Assembly (NCBI GenBank): GCA_031553435.1
Contig: JAVBLQ010000116.1
Location: 1 to 59,382 of the forward strand
Length of the DNA stretch: 59,382 nt
Origin: JAVBLQ01 sp031553435
Lineage (GTDB): Bacteria; Bacteroidota; Bacteroidia; Bacteroidales; Azobacteroidaceae
Direction of reading: 5' to 3'
In this document: in pieces, positions 43,536 to 51,180 of the stretch
Position numbering within the stretch: the stretch's first letter is position 1
Layout of the letters: every line of letters starts with the position of its first letter
Translations under genes and position numbers: made by a program
The notes under the pieces: generated by a model
Databases searched by the model: none
Told to the model about the DNA's origin: nothing
The model's input: the letters and a program-made list of their open reading frames with translations, nothing else

Positions 43536-43772
43536 ATGAAAACTCAAAAATCTAATTTTTTATTGGGAATAGCAATCGGCGCTGCTGTGGGCGCCGCTGT
43601 AGCTTATGTCTTAACTTCAGGGAAGAAAGATGAGTGGCTGAATACTATAAATGATACAGTCGGAGAAGTCAAAGACAAGTTAGAAGACATACTTACCAAA
43701 GGTAAAGAGGAAATAGAAACAACGGTCGACAAAGTAAATACATCGTTGTACGGACTCATTTCCAGGGCATAA
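43536..43772 (+). CDS. YtxH-domain small membrane protein
   Basis: This 78-aa protein has one Gly/Ala-rich membrane helix (about 8-27, LLGIAIGAAVGAAVAYVLTS) followed by a charged amphipathic helix (DTVGEVKDKLEDILTKGKEE). That is the YtxH layout, associated with envelope stress in other bacteria. It is the first of three small genes (YtxH, holin-like, hypothetical) before aconitase. A tandem-word hairpin separates it from the holin-like gene. Confidence 0.8.
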   Translation: MKTQKSNFLLGIAIGAAVGAAVAYVLTSGKKDEWLNTINDTVGEVKDKLEDILTKGKEEIETTVDKVNTSLYGLISRA

Positions 43773-43776
43773 TAAA

Positions 43777-43846
43777 ATGGTGACGAGTGACAAATGACAA
43801 GTTACAAAATCATTATCTGTGACTTGTAACCCCTAACTAGTAACTT
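43777..43846. repeat. Tandem-word hairpin (GTGAC/GTAAC type)
   Basis: The left side GGTGACGAGTGACAAATGAC (43779-43798) and AAGTTACAA are partly complementary, with G-U pairs, to the right side GTGACTTGTAAC...AACTAGTAACTT (43819-43845). It follows the YtxH gene by a few bases. Confidence 0.55.
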
Positions 43847-43861
43847 AATAACAATCATACA

Positions 43862-44251
43862 ATGGAGAAAAACTTTCAAATAATTTTTAATGAAATAAAA
43901 GAAGATATCACTACTTATGTGAATCTTCAATTAAAGCTGCTTAAAATAGAAACGTATGAGAAGATAGGTTTGATATCGGCAGCCTTGTCATATACTTTTC
44001 TGATACTTTTCATCGTTTTCTTTGCAGTATTGTTTTTATTTCTGGGATTAGGGATATACTTAGGAGATTTGTTTGGAAATCTGGCTTTGGGAATGGCCTC
44101 CATAGGTATCCTCTATCTGATTATACTGGCATTGGTAATTATTTATCGTAAAAATTTCACTGATAAAATACTGGGACTATTTATATCGGAACTATTTTCT
44201 ACGGATGTGAACGAAAAAAATGAAAAAGACAATGGAAACCAAGAACCATAA
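43862..44251 (+). CDS. Phage-holin-like (holin-X/Phage_holin_3_6 type) membrane protein
   Basis: The 129-aa protein has an amphipathic N-terminal helix (EDITTYVNLQLKLLKIETYE) and two membrane helices (about 40-66 and 74-97, LFIVFFAVLFLFLGLGIYLG). This is the layout of the small proteins annotated as putative phage holins but common on bacterial chromosomes beside YtxH. No lysin or phage gene is near, so a host-envelope role is more likely. The end is close to the next gene start, 1 base apart if ATG 44253 is used. Confidence 0.75.
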   Translation: MEKNFQIIFNEIKEDITTYVNLQLKLLKIETYEKIGLISAALSYTFLILFIVFFAVLFLFLGLGIYLGDLFGNLALGMASIGILYLIILALVIIYRKNFTDKILGLFISELFSTDVNEKNEKDNGNQEP

Positions 44252-44252
44252 A

Positions 44253-44615
44253 ATGTCGGAGTTAGACAGATTGCAACTGGAAAAGAAGTATTTACGGGAG
44301 CAAATTGCGAAACAAACAGAATTGATTAACAACCATTTTTCTTATATGCAAAACAATATTGGATCCCTGATTGTTAATTCAACAGTTCAAGGGGTTGAAT
44401 CTAAATTACCATCCGGAGTAAGAAGTCTTTTATCACCCGTCCTGGGTTTTATTACACAAAAACCACAGGAAAGTAAATTAAAAAAAATAGAAAAGTCTTC
44501 ATCTCCATTATTGAGAACAGTTACTACTGTTGCTCCTGTGGTTGTTGATTTTATGAAACCGCTTATCATAGGTTTTGTTTTGAAAAAAGTAAAGAAAAAA
44601 TTATTTGGAAGATAA
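44253..44615 (+). CDS. Conserved-type hypothetical protein with coiled coil and basic C-terminus
   Basis: The protein is 120 aa from ATG 44253 (upstream in-frame ATGs at 44220 and 44232 overlap the holin-like gene). An N-terminal coiled coil (SELDRLQLEKKYLREQIAKQ) is followed by a middle region and a hydrophobic stretch (VAPVVVDFMKPLIIGFVLKK) ending in a Lys-rich tail. I do not recognise a family. Its place after YtxH and holin-like genes suggests it belongs to the same envelope module. It ends 2 bases before aconitase. Confidence 0.6.
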   Translation: MSELDRLQLEKKYLREQIAKQTELINNHFSYMQNNIGSLIVNSTVQGVESKLPSGVRSLLSPVLGFITQKPQESKLKKIEKSSSPLLRTVTTVAPVVVDFMKPLIIGFVLKKVKKKLFGR

Positions 44616-44617
44616 TT

Positions 44618-46909
44618 ATGGTATTTGATTTGGCAATGATACAATCGATGTATCAATCGTATGTAAGCCGGATACAAGAAGCGAGGAACACATTGAATCG
44701 TCCCCTGACACTTGCTGAGAAAATCTTGTATGCGCATCTTTTTGACACAAAAGATTTAAGAGATTATAAAAGAGGAGAAGATTATGTCAACTTCTCGCCC
44801 GATCGTGTGGCTATGCAGGATGCAACAGCCCAAATGGCTTTATTGCAATTTATGATTGCAGGAAAAGAGACAACAGCAGTTCCTACAACGGTTCATTGCG
44901 ATCATTTGATACAAGCATATAAATCGGCAATTGTAGATTTGCCCCAGGCTGAAAAAGCCAATAAAGAAGTGTATGATTTTCTACGTTCCGTATCCAATAA
45001 ATACGGTATCGGTTTTTGGAAACCGGGAGCTGGAATCATCCATCAGGTAGTATTGGAAAATTATGCTTTCCCCGGAGGGATGATGATCGGAACCGATTCG
45101 CATACACCCAACGCCGGAGGATTAGGAATGATTGCCATAGGCGTTGGCGGTTCGGATGCAATGGATGTGATGGCAGGAATGCCCTGGGAATTGAAAATGC
45201 CTGAGATCATCGGAGTAAAATTGACCGGAAAAATGAGTGGCTGGACTTCTCCTAAAGATGTAATACTGAAATTAGCCGGAATACTTACGGTAAAAGGGGG
45301 AACTAACGCCATTATAGAATATTTTGGCGACGGATGCTCAACCCTGTCCGCCACCGGAAAAGGCACGATTTGTAACATGGGAGCCGAAGTCGGAGCAACA
45401 ACTTCTCTTTTTCCTTATGATGATAAAGCGAAAATCTACTTAGAAGCTACCGGACGACAAGAAATAGCTTCTTTATGTGAAACTATCAAACAAGATTTGC
45501 AAGCCGATCCTGAAATATATGCCAATCCATCAGCTCATTACAACAGAATCATTGAAATCGATTTAAATACATTGGAACCCTATATCAACGGGCCTTTTAC
45601 TCCGGATGCAGCTTATCCTGTTTCTGAATTTGCTCAGGTTGTAAAAGAAAAAGGTTATCCTCAAAAGATAGAAGCCGGACTCGTTGGTTCCTGCACCAAT
45701 TCTTCTTATGAAGATTTAAGTCGTGCGGCATCCGTTGCCCGTCAGGCAAAGAGCAAAAGATTGAAGGTTAATACACAATTTCTGATCAATCCCGGTTCGG
45801 AACAAATTCGCTACACAGCAGAAAGAGATGGAATCCTGAATGATTTTGAAGCCATCGGAGCAGTCCTGATTGCCAATGCTTGCGGTCCTTGTATCGGACA
45901 ATGGAAGCGTGATATGGATGATCCGGATCGTCCCAACTCCATCATCAATTCATTCAACCGTAATTTTGCCAAGCGTAACGACGGCAATCCCAATACACAT
46001 TCGTTCATTGCTTCTCCCGAAATGGTTACAGCCATGACTATAGCCGGAGATTTATGTTTCAATCCTTTGAAAGATACTTTAGTCAACGAAAAAGGGGAAA
46101 AGGTAAAACTGGATGAACCGGCCGGATTTGAATTGCCGCCAGAAGGTTATGCTGTAGAAGATGCCGGATACATGGCTCCTGAAAAAGGAGCTGGAGACGA
46201 TGTAATTATCCAACCGGATTCACAACGATTGCAAAAATTGGAACCATTTGCGCCTTGGAATGGTAAAGACTTCGAAGATTTAACTTTATTGATTAAAACA
46301 CAAGGAAAATGCACAACCGATCATATTTCGATGGCCGGTCCCTGGCTGAAATTCAGAGGACACCTCGAAAATATTTCCGATAATATGTTGATCGGAGCAA
46401 TCAATACGTTCAATGGGAAAACCAACTCGGTACTCAATCCGAAGACCGGAAAATATGAAGGAATTTCCGCATTGGCCAAACAATATAAAAAAGAAAAAAT
46501 CGATTCGATCGTTATTGCCGAAGAAAATTACGGAGAAGGATCTTCCCGTGAACATGCGGCGATGGAACCTCGTTTCCTGAATGTGAAAGTAATCATTGCC
46601 AAATCATTTGCCCGGATACATGAAACCAATCTGAAAAAACAAGGAATGCTGGCTTTGACTTTTGCCGATAAAAATGATTATGATAAAATCAGGGAAGATG
46701 ATAAAATCAGTGTGCTGGATTTGGGAGATTTTAAACCTCATAAGAATTTGATCGTTAAACTTCAACATGCAGATGAAACCGTTGACTTGTTTGAAGCAAT
46801 GCATTCTTATAATGATTTGCAGATTGAATGGTTTAAAGCCGGAAGCGCATTGAATTACATGAAAAATATGGAATCTGCAATTGATAATGATAATTCTTTT
46901 AATTGCTAA
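44618..46909 (+). CDS. acnA: Aconitate hydratase
   Basis: The 763-aa [4Fe-4S] enzyme interconverts citrate and isocitrate in the TCA cycle. Cluster-ligand Cys are visible in GLVGSCTNSSYED and NACGPCIGQWKRD. The active-site region VIAEENYGEGSSREHAAMEP and the swivelling C-terminal domain (about 560-763) are present. The start is ATG at 44618 (MVFDLAMIQSMYQSYVSRIQ), 2 bases after the preceding gene. A GGTGCAC hairpin separates it from isocitrate dehydrogenase. The symbol is by function; acnA-type versus mitochondrial-like was not resolved. Confidence 0.94.
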   Translation: MVFDLAMIQSMYQSYVSRIQEARNTLNRPLTLAEKILYAHLFDTKDLRDYKRGEDYVNFSPDRVAMQDATAQMALLQFMIAGKETTAVPTTVHCDHLIQAYKSAIVDLPQAEKANKEVYDFLRSVSNKYGIGFWKPGAGIIHQVVLENYAFPGGMMIGTDSHTPNAGGLGMIAIGVGGSDAMDVMAGMPWELKMPEIIGVKLTGKMSGWTSPKDVILKLAGILTVKGGTNAIIEYFGDGCSTLSATGKGTICNMGAEVGATTSLFPYDDKAKIYLEATGRQEIASLCETIKQDLQADPEIYANPSAHYNRIIEIDLNTLEPYINGPFTPDAAYPVSEFAQVVKEKGYPQKIEAGLVGSCTNSSYEDLSRAASVARQAKSKRLKVNTQFLINPGSEQIRYTAERDGILNDFEAIGAVLIANACGPCIGQWKRDMDDPDRPNSIINSFNRNFAKRNDGNPNTHSFIASPEMVTAMTIAGDLCFNPLKDTLVNEKGEKVKLDEPAGFELPPEGYAVEDAGYMAPEKGAGDDVIIQPDSQRLQKLEPFAPWNGKDFEDLTLLIKTQGKCTTDHISMAGPWLKFRGHLENISDNMLIGAINTFNGKTNSVLNPKTGKYEGISALAKQYKKEKIDSIVIAEENYGEGSSREHAAMEPRFLNVKVIIAKSFARIHETNLKKQGMLALTFADKNDYDKIREDDKISVLDLGDFKPHKNLIVKLQHADETVDLFEAMHSYNDLQIEWFKAGSALNYMKNMESAIDNDNSFNC

Positions 46910-46929
46910 TGAAATCGGTGTGAATACTT

Positions 46930-47034
46930 TTGGGTGCACGGTACAAGGTGCACGGTGCACGGTCGGTTTATTAGACGCAGTGCATTATCTGGCGTAAGCA
47001 ATTCGTGCACCGTGCACCGCGTACCGTGCACCAA
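46930..47034. repeat. GGTGCAC tandem-word hairpin, copy B
   Basis: It is nearly identical to 24381-24486, with under ten differences over 105 bases, mostly in the central loop. The arms are TGGGTGCACGGTAC and GTACCGTGCACCA. It lies between aconitase and isocitrate dehydrogenase. Confidence 0.88.
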
Positions 47035-47060
47035 ATAGATCACAATTTGAAACAACATCC

Positions 47061-48245
47061 ATGCAACAAAAAATAATACTGCAAAATAACCAACTCAACG
47101 TTCCCGACAATCCCATTATCCCCTTTATTGAAGGCGATGGAATCGGAAAAGATATTTGGAAAGTCGCTCAGAAAGTTATTGATTCGGCAATAAATAAAGC
47201 CTATCACGGAAATCGCCGGATTGAATGGAAAGAAGTCCTTGCCGGCGAAAAATCATTCAACCTGAATGGTTCCTGGCTTCCGGACGAAACCATGTCGGCA
47301 TTCCGTGAATATCTGGTAGGAATCAAAGGACCTTTGACAACGCCGGTCGGAGGAGGAATACGCTCCCTGAATGTTGCCCTGCGTCAGGATTTGGATTTAT
47401 ACGTATGTCTTCGTCCTGTTCGTTGGTACAAAGGAGTGATTTCGCCCATCAAAGAACCTCAAAAGGTTAATATGATCATTTTCCGGGAAAACACCGAAGA
47501 TATCTATGCCGGCATCGAGTGGATGCAGGGAACGGAAGAAGCTAAAAAATTCTATCGTTTTCTGAAAGAAGAAATGGGAGTGAAAAAAGTCCGCTTTCCC
47601 GAGACTTCTTCTTTTGGAGTAAAACCGGTTTCTGTAGAAGGCTCCGAACGTTTGATCCGTTCGGCAATACAATATGCTTTGACGCATAATTTACCATCAG
47701 TTACGCTCGTCCACAAAGGAAATATCATGAAATTTACCGAAGGTGGATTCAAAACCTGGGGATATGCACTGGCTGAACGGGAATTCGGAAACGAAATCAA
47801 ATCAGGAAAAATTGTGATCAAAGACGTAATCGCCGATGCATTCCTGCAAAATACCTTGCTGAAGCCGGAAGAATATTCAGTCATTGCCACTCTGAACCTG
47901 AACGGAGATTATGTTTCCGATCAGTTGGCAGCAATGGTGGGTGGTATCGGCATCGCTCCCGGAGCCAACATCAATTATCAAACCGGATATGCCATTTTTG
48001 AAGCGACACATGGCACAGCTCCCGATATTGCGGGGAAAAACATTGCAAATCCGTCATCATTACTCCTTTCCGCCGTAATGATGCTTGAATATATCGGCTG
48101 GAAAGAGCCCGCTCATTTGATTGAAGAAGCCATGGAAAAGAGTTTCACAGAAGGTAAAGCCACCGTTGACCTGGCCCGCTTCATGGATAATGGACAAACA
48201 CTTTCAACTACTGATTTTACAGAAGAAATTATTAATAATATGTGA
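47061..48245 (+). CDS. icd: Isocitrate dehydrogenase (NADP-type)
   Basis: The 394-aa enzyme converts isocitrate to 2-oxoglutarate. PFIEGDGIGKDIWKVAQKVI, the substrate-binding GGGIRSLNVALRQDLDLYVC, ENTEDIYAGIEW, and the C-terminal EATHGTAPDIAGKNIANPSS are all intact. It sits between aconitase and citrate synthase, so three consecutive TCA genes are clustered. Hairpins lie on both sides, so each gene may have its own mRNA end. Confidence 0.93.
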   Translation: MQQKIILQNNQLNVPDNPIIPFIEGDGIGKDIWKVAQKVIDSAINKAYHGNRRIEWKEVLAGEKSFNLNGSWLPDETMSAFREYLVGIKGPLTTPVGGGIRSLNVALRQDLDLYVCLRPVRWYKGVISPIKEPQKVNMIIFRENTEDIYAGIEWMQGTEEAKKFYRFLKEEMGVKKVRFPETSSFGVKPVSVEGSERLIRSAIQYALTHNLPSVTLVHKGNIMKFTEGGFKTWGYALAEREFGNEIKSGKIVIKDVIADAFLQNTLLKPEEYSVIATLNLNGDYVSDQLAAMVGGIGIAPGANINYQTGYAIFEATHGTAPDIAGKNIANPSSLLLSAVMMLEYIGWKEPAHLIEEAMEKSFTEGKATVDLARFMDNGQTLSTTDFTEEIINNM

Positions 48246-48348
48246 AAGGAGAAGCTTCGCTCGTAAAAGGTGAAGTTCACTTCGTTTACTGTGAAACAAT
48301 TTCACAAGCGAAGATTCACAAAGAAGCGCAGCGACTTTCACCTTTCAC
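48242..48348. repeat. Tandem-word hairpin between icd and citrate synthase
   Basis: The left side is GTGAAAGGAGAAGCTTCGCT and further GGTGAAGTTCACTTCG words. The right side carries TTCACAAGCGAAGATTCACA and GCGACTTTCACCTTTCAC, roughly complementary. It resembles the 19547-19612 element in its words (GTGAA, TTCGCT). Confidence 0.65.
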
Positions 48349-48363
48349 TATAAAGTAAAGATT

Positions 48364-49725
48364 ATGGACAAGAAAAACGAATTCATGATTTACAAGTTGT
48401 CTGAATCAATCAAGACAACCAGCAAAATAGACAACGAACTATTTAAGAAATACAATGTGAAACGAGGGTTGCGTAACGAAGATCACTCCGGAGTATTGGT
48501 TGGATTAACCAGAATCGGAGATGTAGTTGGTTATGAACGTGCTGATGACAGCACTCTCAAAGCCATTCCGGGAAAATTACTCTATCGCGGAATCGATGTG
48601 GAAGATCTGGTACATGGCCTTCAGGCCGAAGGTCGTGTAGGCTTTGAAGAAACAGCCTATCTGATACTTTCCGGGAATCTTCCTGACAGAGAAGAATTGG
48701 ATATTTTTTCTCAAATGCTGAACTCTGCCATGCCTTTGGAGCAAAAAGTAAAAATGAACATCCTGGATCTGGAAGGAAATAATATCATGAATATCCTTTC
48801 ACGTAGCGTACTGGAAATGTACACTTTTGATCCGAATCCGGATGATAATTCCAGGGATAACCTGATGCGTCAATCCATTGACCTGATTGCCAAATTTCCG
48901 ACCATCATTGCGTATGCATATAACATTATGCGTCACAGTTCGTTTGGACGTTCCTTGCATATTCGTCACCCACGCGAAGGAGCATCTCTTGCCGAAAACT
49001 TTCTTTTTATGTTGAAAGGCCCAGGCAGATATACCGATTTGGATATTAAAATATTAGATTTAGCCTTAGTTTTGCATGCAGAACACGGCGGAGGAAACAA
49101 CTCTACCTTTACCGTTCGTGTGACAAGTTCTTCCGGAACAGATACTTATTCATCCATCGCAGCCGGAATCGGTTCTTTGAAAGGCCCGTTGCATGGTGGA
49201 GCCAATCTGAAAGTAATCGATATGTTCAATCATCTGAAAGAAAATATCAAAAACTGGGAAAGTGATAAGGAAATAGAATCTTACCTCAAAAAAATATTGA
49301 ACCGTGAAGGTTACAATGGCACAGGTTTGTTATACGGCATCGGACATGCTGTTTATACCGTATCTGATCCACGCGCCCTGTTACTTCGTGATATGGCCCG
49401 CGAATTAGCCAAAGAAAAAGGCAGGGAAAAAGAATTTGCCTTTTTGGAAAAACTTGAAAGCAAGGCTGTTGATGAATTCATGAACTTCAAAGGAAACAAA
49501 GTCAATAAACAGGTTTGCGCCAATGTTGATTTCTATTCCGGATTTGTATATGAAATGATTGGTTTGCCGCAGGAAGTCTTTACCCCATTATTTGCAATGT
49601 CCCGTATCGTCGGATGGGCGGCTCATCGCATCGAGGAATTGAATTTTGACAGTAAACGGATTATTCGTCCTGCATATAAAAATGTGTCGGAAAACAGACC
49701 GTTTATTCCGATGAAAGACAGATAA
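48364..49725 (+). CDS. gltA: Citrate synthase
   Basis: The 453-aa enzyme condenses acetyl-CoA and oxaloacetate. Catalytic segments are LHAEHGGGNNSTFTVRVTSS (His), GPLHGGANLKVIDM, GIGHAVYTVSDPRALLL (His) and the C-terminal VDFYSGFVYEMIGLP with the Asp. It is the third TCA gene in the cluster and is followed by a GTTTAAGGTTGAA hairpin. All key residues are present. Confidence 0.94.
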   Translation: MDKKNEFMIYKLSESIKTTSKIDNELFKKYNVKRGLRNEDHSGVLVGLTRIGDVVGYERADDSTLKAIPGKLLYRGIDVEDLVHGLQAEGRVGFEETAYLILSGNLPDREELDIFSQMLNSAMPLEQKVKMNILDLEGNNIMNILSRSVLEMYTFDPNPDDNSRDNLMRQSIDLIAKFPTIIAYAYNIMRHSSFGRSLHIRHPREGASLAENFLFMLKGPGRYTDLDIKILDLALVLHAEHGGGNNSTFTVRVTSSSGTDTYSSIAAGIGSLKGPLHGGANLKVIDMFNHLKENIKNWESDKEIESYLKKILNREGYNGTGLLYGIGHAVYTVSDPRALLLRDMARELAKEKGREKEFAFLEKLESKAVDEFMNFKGNKVNKQVCANVDFYSGFVYEMIGLPQEVFTPLFAMSRIVGWAAHRIEELNFDSKRIIRPAYKNVSENRPFIPMKDR

Positions 49726-49751
49726 TTATGAGCTAACATATTGGTAAATTT

Positions 49752-49793
49752 GTTTAAGGTTGAATTTTAATTTGTTAATTTTCAACCTTAAAC
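49752..49793 (+). terminator. Tandem-word hairpin (GTTTAAGGTTGAA) after citrate synthase
   Basis: The perfect 13-bp arms GTTTAAGGTTGAA (49752-49764) and TTCAACCTTAAAC (49781-49793) form a hairpin. The word is the same as in the element after prs at 32101. It lies 27 bases after the citrate synthase stop. Confidence 0.75.
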
Positions 49794-49883
49794 CAAACAT
49801 TATTTAGTACTTACAAATATAAACGATATAAAGAAAAACTTTCTTTCCTCTCAAACGTTATTTCTAAGCAAATCATCAAAATC

Positions 49884-51089
49884 ATGCATAAAACCAGCAT
49901 TAAAATTAAATACCGTCCATCTACAATCCCCAATAAAGAAGGAAGCATTTTCTTCCAGTTTATCAGGAATCGTAAACTCAAGATACTAGTCACTCCCTAC
50001 AAAGTCTATCCCGAAGAGTGGGATTCCGGTCTCGAAAATGTCAAACCCGGTTGTTCTTCGCCACAACGCAAACCCTATCTCTTAAAAGTTTTTTTCAATC
50101 TCCACCGTGATTACGAGGCGATTAAAAATAATATCATGCGTCAGGGAAATCTCGATGGTTTTTCTTTGGAGGAATTCATCAAACAATATCGTATGAACAT
50201 CGGTGGCTGTTTGCTCACCGTCATAGCTGCCGAATTGGAACAGTCACTCATACAATCCGGCAATACCAGGACGGCACGCGCTTACCGTGATGCCGCCCGC
50301 AACTTCATCCAGTTCAATGAGGGACATGATTTTGCACTTGAACGCCTCAACACATCCATTCTGGAGAAGTATGAAAAACATATGCTGGACAAAGGCATAC
50401 ATATCAACACTTCAGCCTTTTATCTGCGAAACCTGCGGATGATTCACAGAAGTGCATTTGACCGCGGATTGATACATACACACACCACTGCTCTGTTTTC
50501 CACAGTCTTTACCGGTGTAGCCAAAACCGGAGAATATGCAATAGAAAAGGATGTGCTGACAAAACTAGCATCCCTGGATTTCTCAACATCAGATTATATA
50601 AAACGAGTTAAGGAAAAAAAACGGATCGTTGCCATCGAGTTTGCCCGTGATCTTTTCTTTTTAAGTTTTTATATGAGAGGCATTTCTTTTTTCGATTTGG
50701 CTTATTTAAAGAAGAATAATGTAAAAAACGGAGTTATCACCTATCGACAAGAGAAAAAAGGAGAGATTTTTAAAATTGACTTGACTCCCGAAATGAAGGA
50801 AATAATCGATCGATATGCCGAACAATGCAAAGCTTCGGATTATCTGCTTCCTATCTTACATTTGGATGACAGTTACAGATCTTACGATTTAGCGCTTAGG
50901 GTACAGAATCGCCGTTTGAATGTTATCTCTCAGATAATGGGATTAGAGCAAAAACTGAGTACTTTTGTCACTCGCCATTCATGGGCAAACATTCTCAGAG
51001 AACAAACAGAAAAGGCCATTATAAGTTATCCGGATTCGTTCAACTTTGTATCTCTGAATACAGAGGTTGCATTGTATGAGTCCGATTAG
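49884..51089 (+). CDS. Tyrosine recombinase / integrase, lone, with atypical C-terminus
   Basis: The 401-aa protein has an N-terminal arm-binding domain (KIKYRPSTIPNKEGSIFFQF), a core-binding SAM-like domain (about 105-215), and a catalytic domain with Arg I in LSFYMRGISFFDLAYLKKNN, a Lys-containing YRQEKKGEIF and TRHSWANILREQ. The normal box between RHSW and the nucleophile (an ALGHSSEKTT-like stretch) is missing. The protein ends VSLNTEVALYESD, with a Tyr at about the right distance but in unfamiliar context. The C-terminus may be altered by mutation, so activity is uncertain. There are no other mobile-element genes around it; purL lies convergently beyond a hairpin. Confidence 0.85.
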   Translation: MHKTSIKIKYRPSTIPNKEGSIFFQFIRNRKLKILVTPYKVYPEEWDSGLENVKPGCSSPQRKPYLLKVFFNLHRDYEAIKNNIMRQGNLDGFSLEEFIKQYRMNIGGCLLTVIAAELEQSLIQSGNTRTARAYRDAARNFIQFNEGHDFALERLNTSILEKYEKHMLDKGIHINTSAFYLRNLRMIHRSAFDRGLIHTHTTALFSTVFTGVAKTGEYAIEKDVLTKLASLDFSTSDYIKRVKEKKRIVAIEFARDLFFLSFYMRGISFFDLAYLKKNNVKNGVITYRQEKKGEIFKIDLTPEMKEIIDRYAEQCKASDYLLPILHLDDSYRSYDLALRVQNRRLNVISQIMGLEQKLSTFVTRHSWANILREQTEKAIISYPDSFNFVSLNTEVALYESD

Positions 51090-51161
51090 CACACAAAACA
51101 CACGGAATATACAGATAATAGCATTGTTATTCTGTTTAGTCTATATATTCTGTGTGCTAAT
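51085..51161. terminator. Inverted repeat between integrase and purL (GCACACA/TGTGTGC)
   Basis: ATTAGCACACA (51085-51095) and TGTGTGCTAAT (51151-51161) are perfect 11-bp arms with further partial pairing inside (GGAATATACAGA with TCTATATATTC). The words AACACACGGAATATACAGAA repeat loosely. It lies between convergent genes and is suited to bidirectional termination; recombinase sites are an alternative, not supported. Confidence 0.6.
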
Positions 51162-51180
51162 TAAGCCTCATTTACCACTA

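Noticed and set aside
43862..44251. Prophage lysis cassette because of the holin-like gene
   Set aside because: No endolysin, capsid or other phage gene is nearby, and the YtxH-holin-like pairing is common on bacterial chromosomes.
51085..51161. Inverted repeat near the recombinase as an invertible promoter or attachment site
   Set aside because: It has no -7/-33 element inside and is of the same type as the other intergenic hairpins; terminator is the simpler reading.
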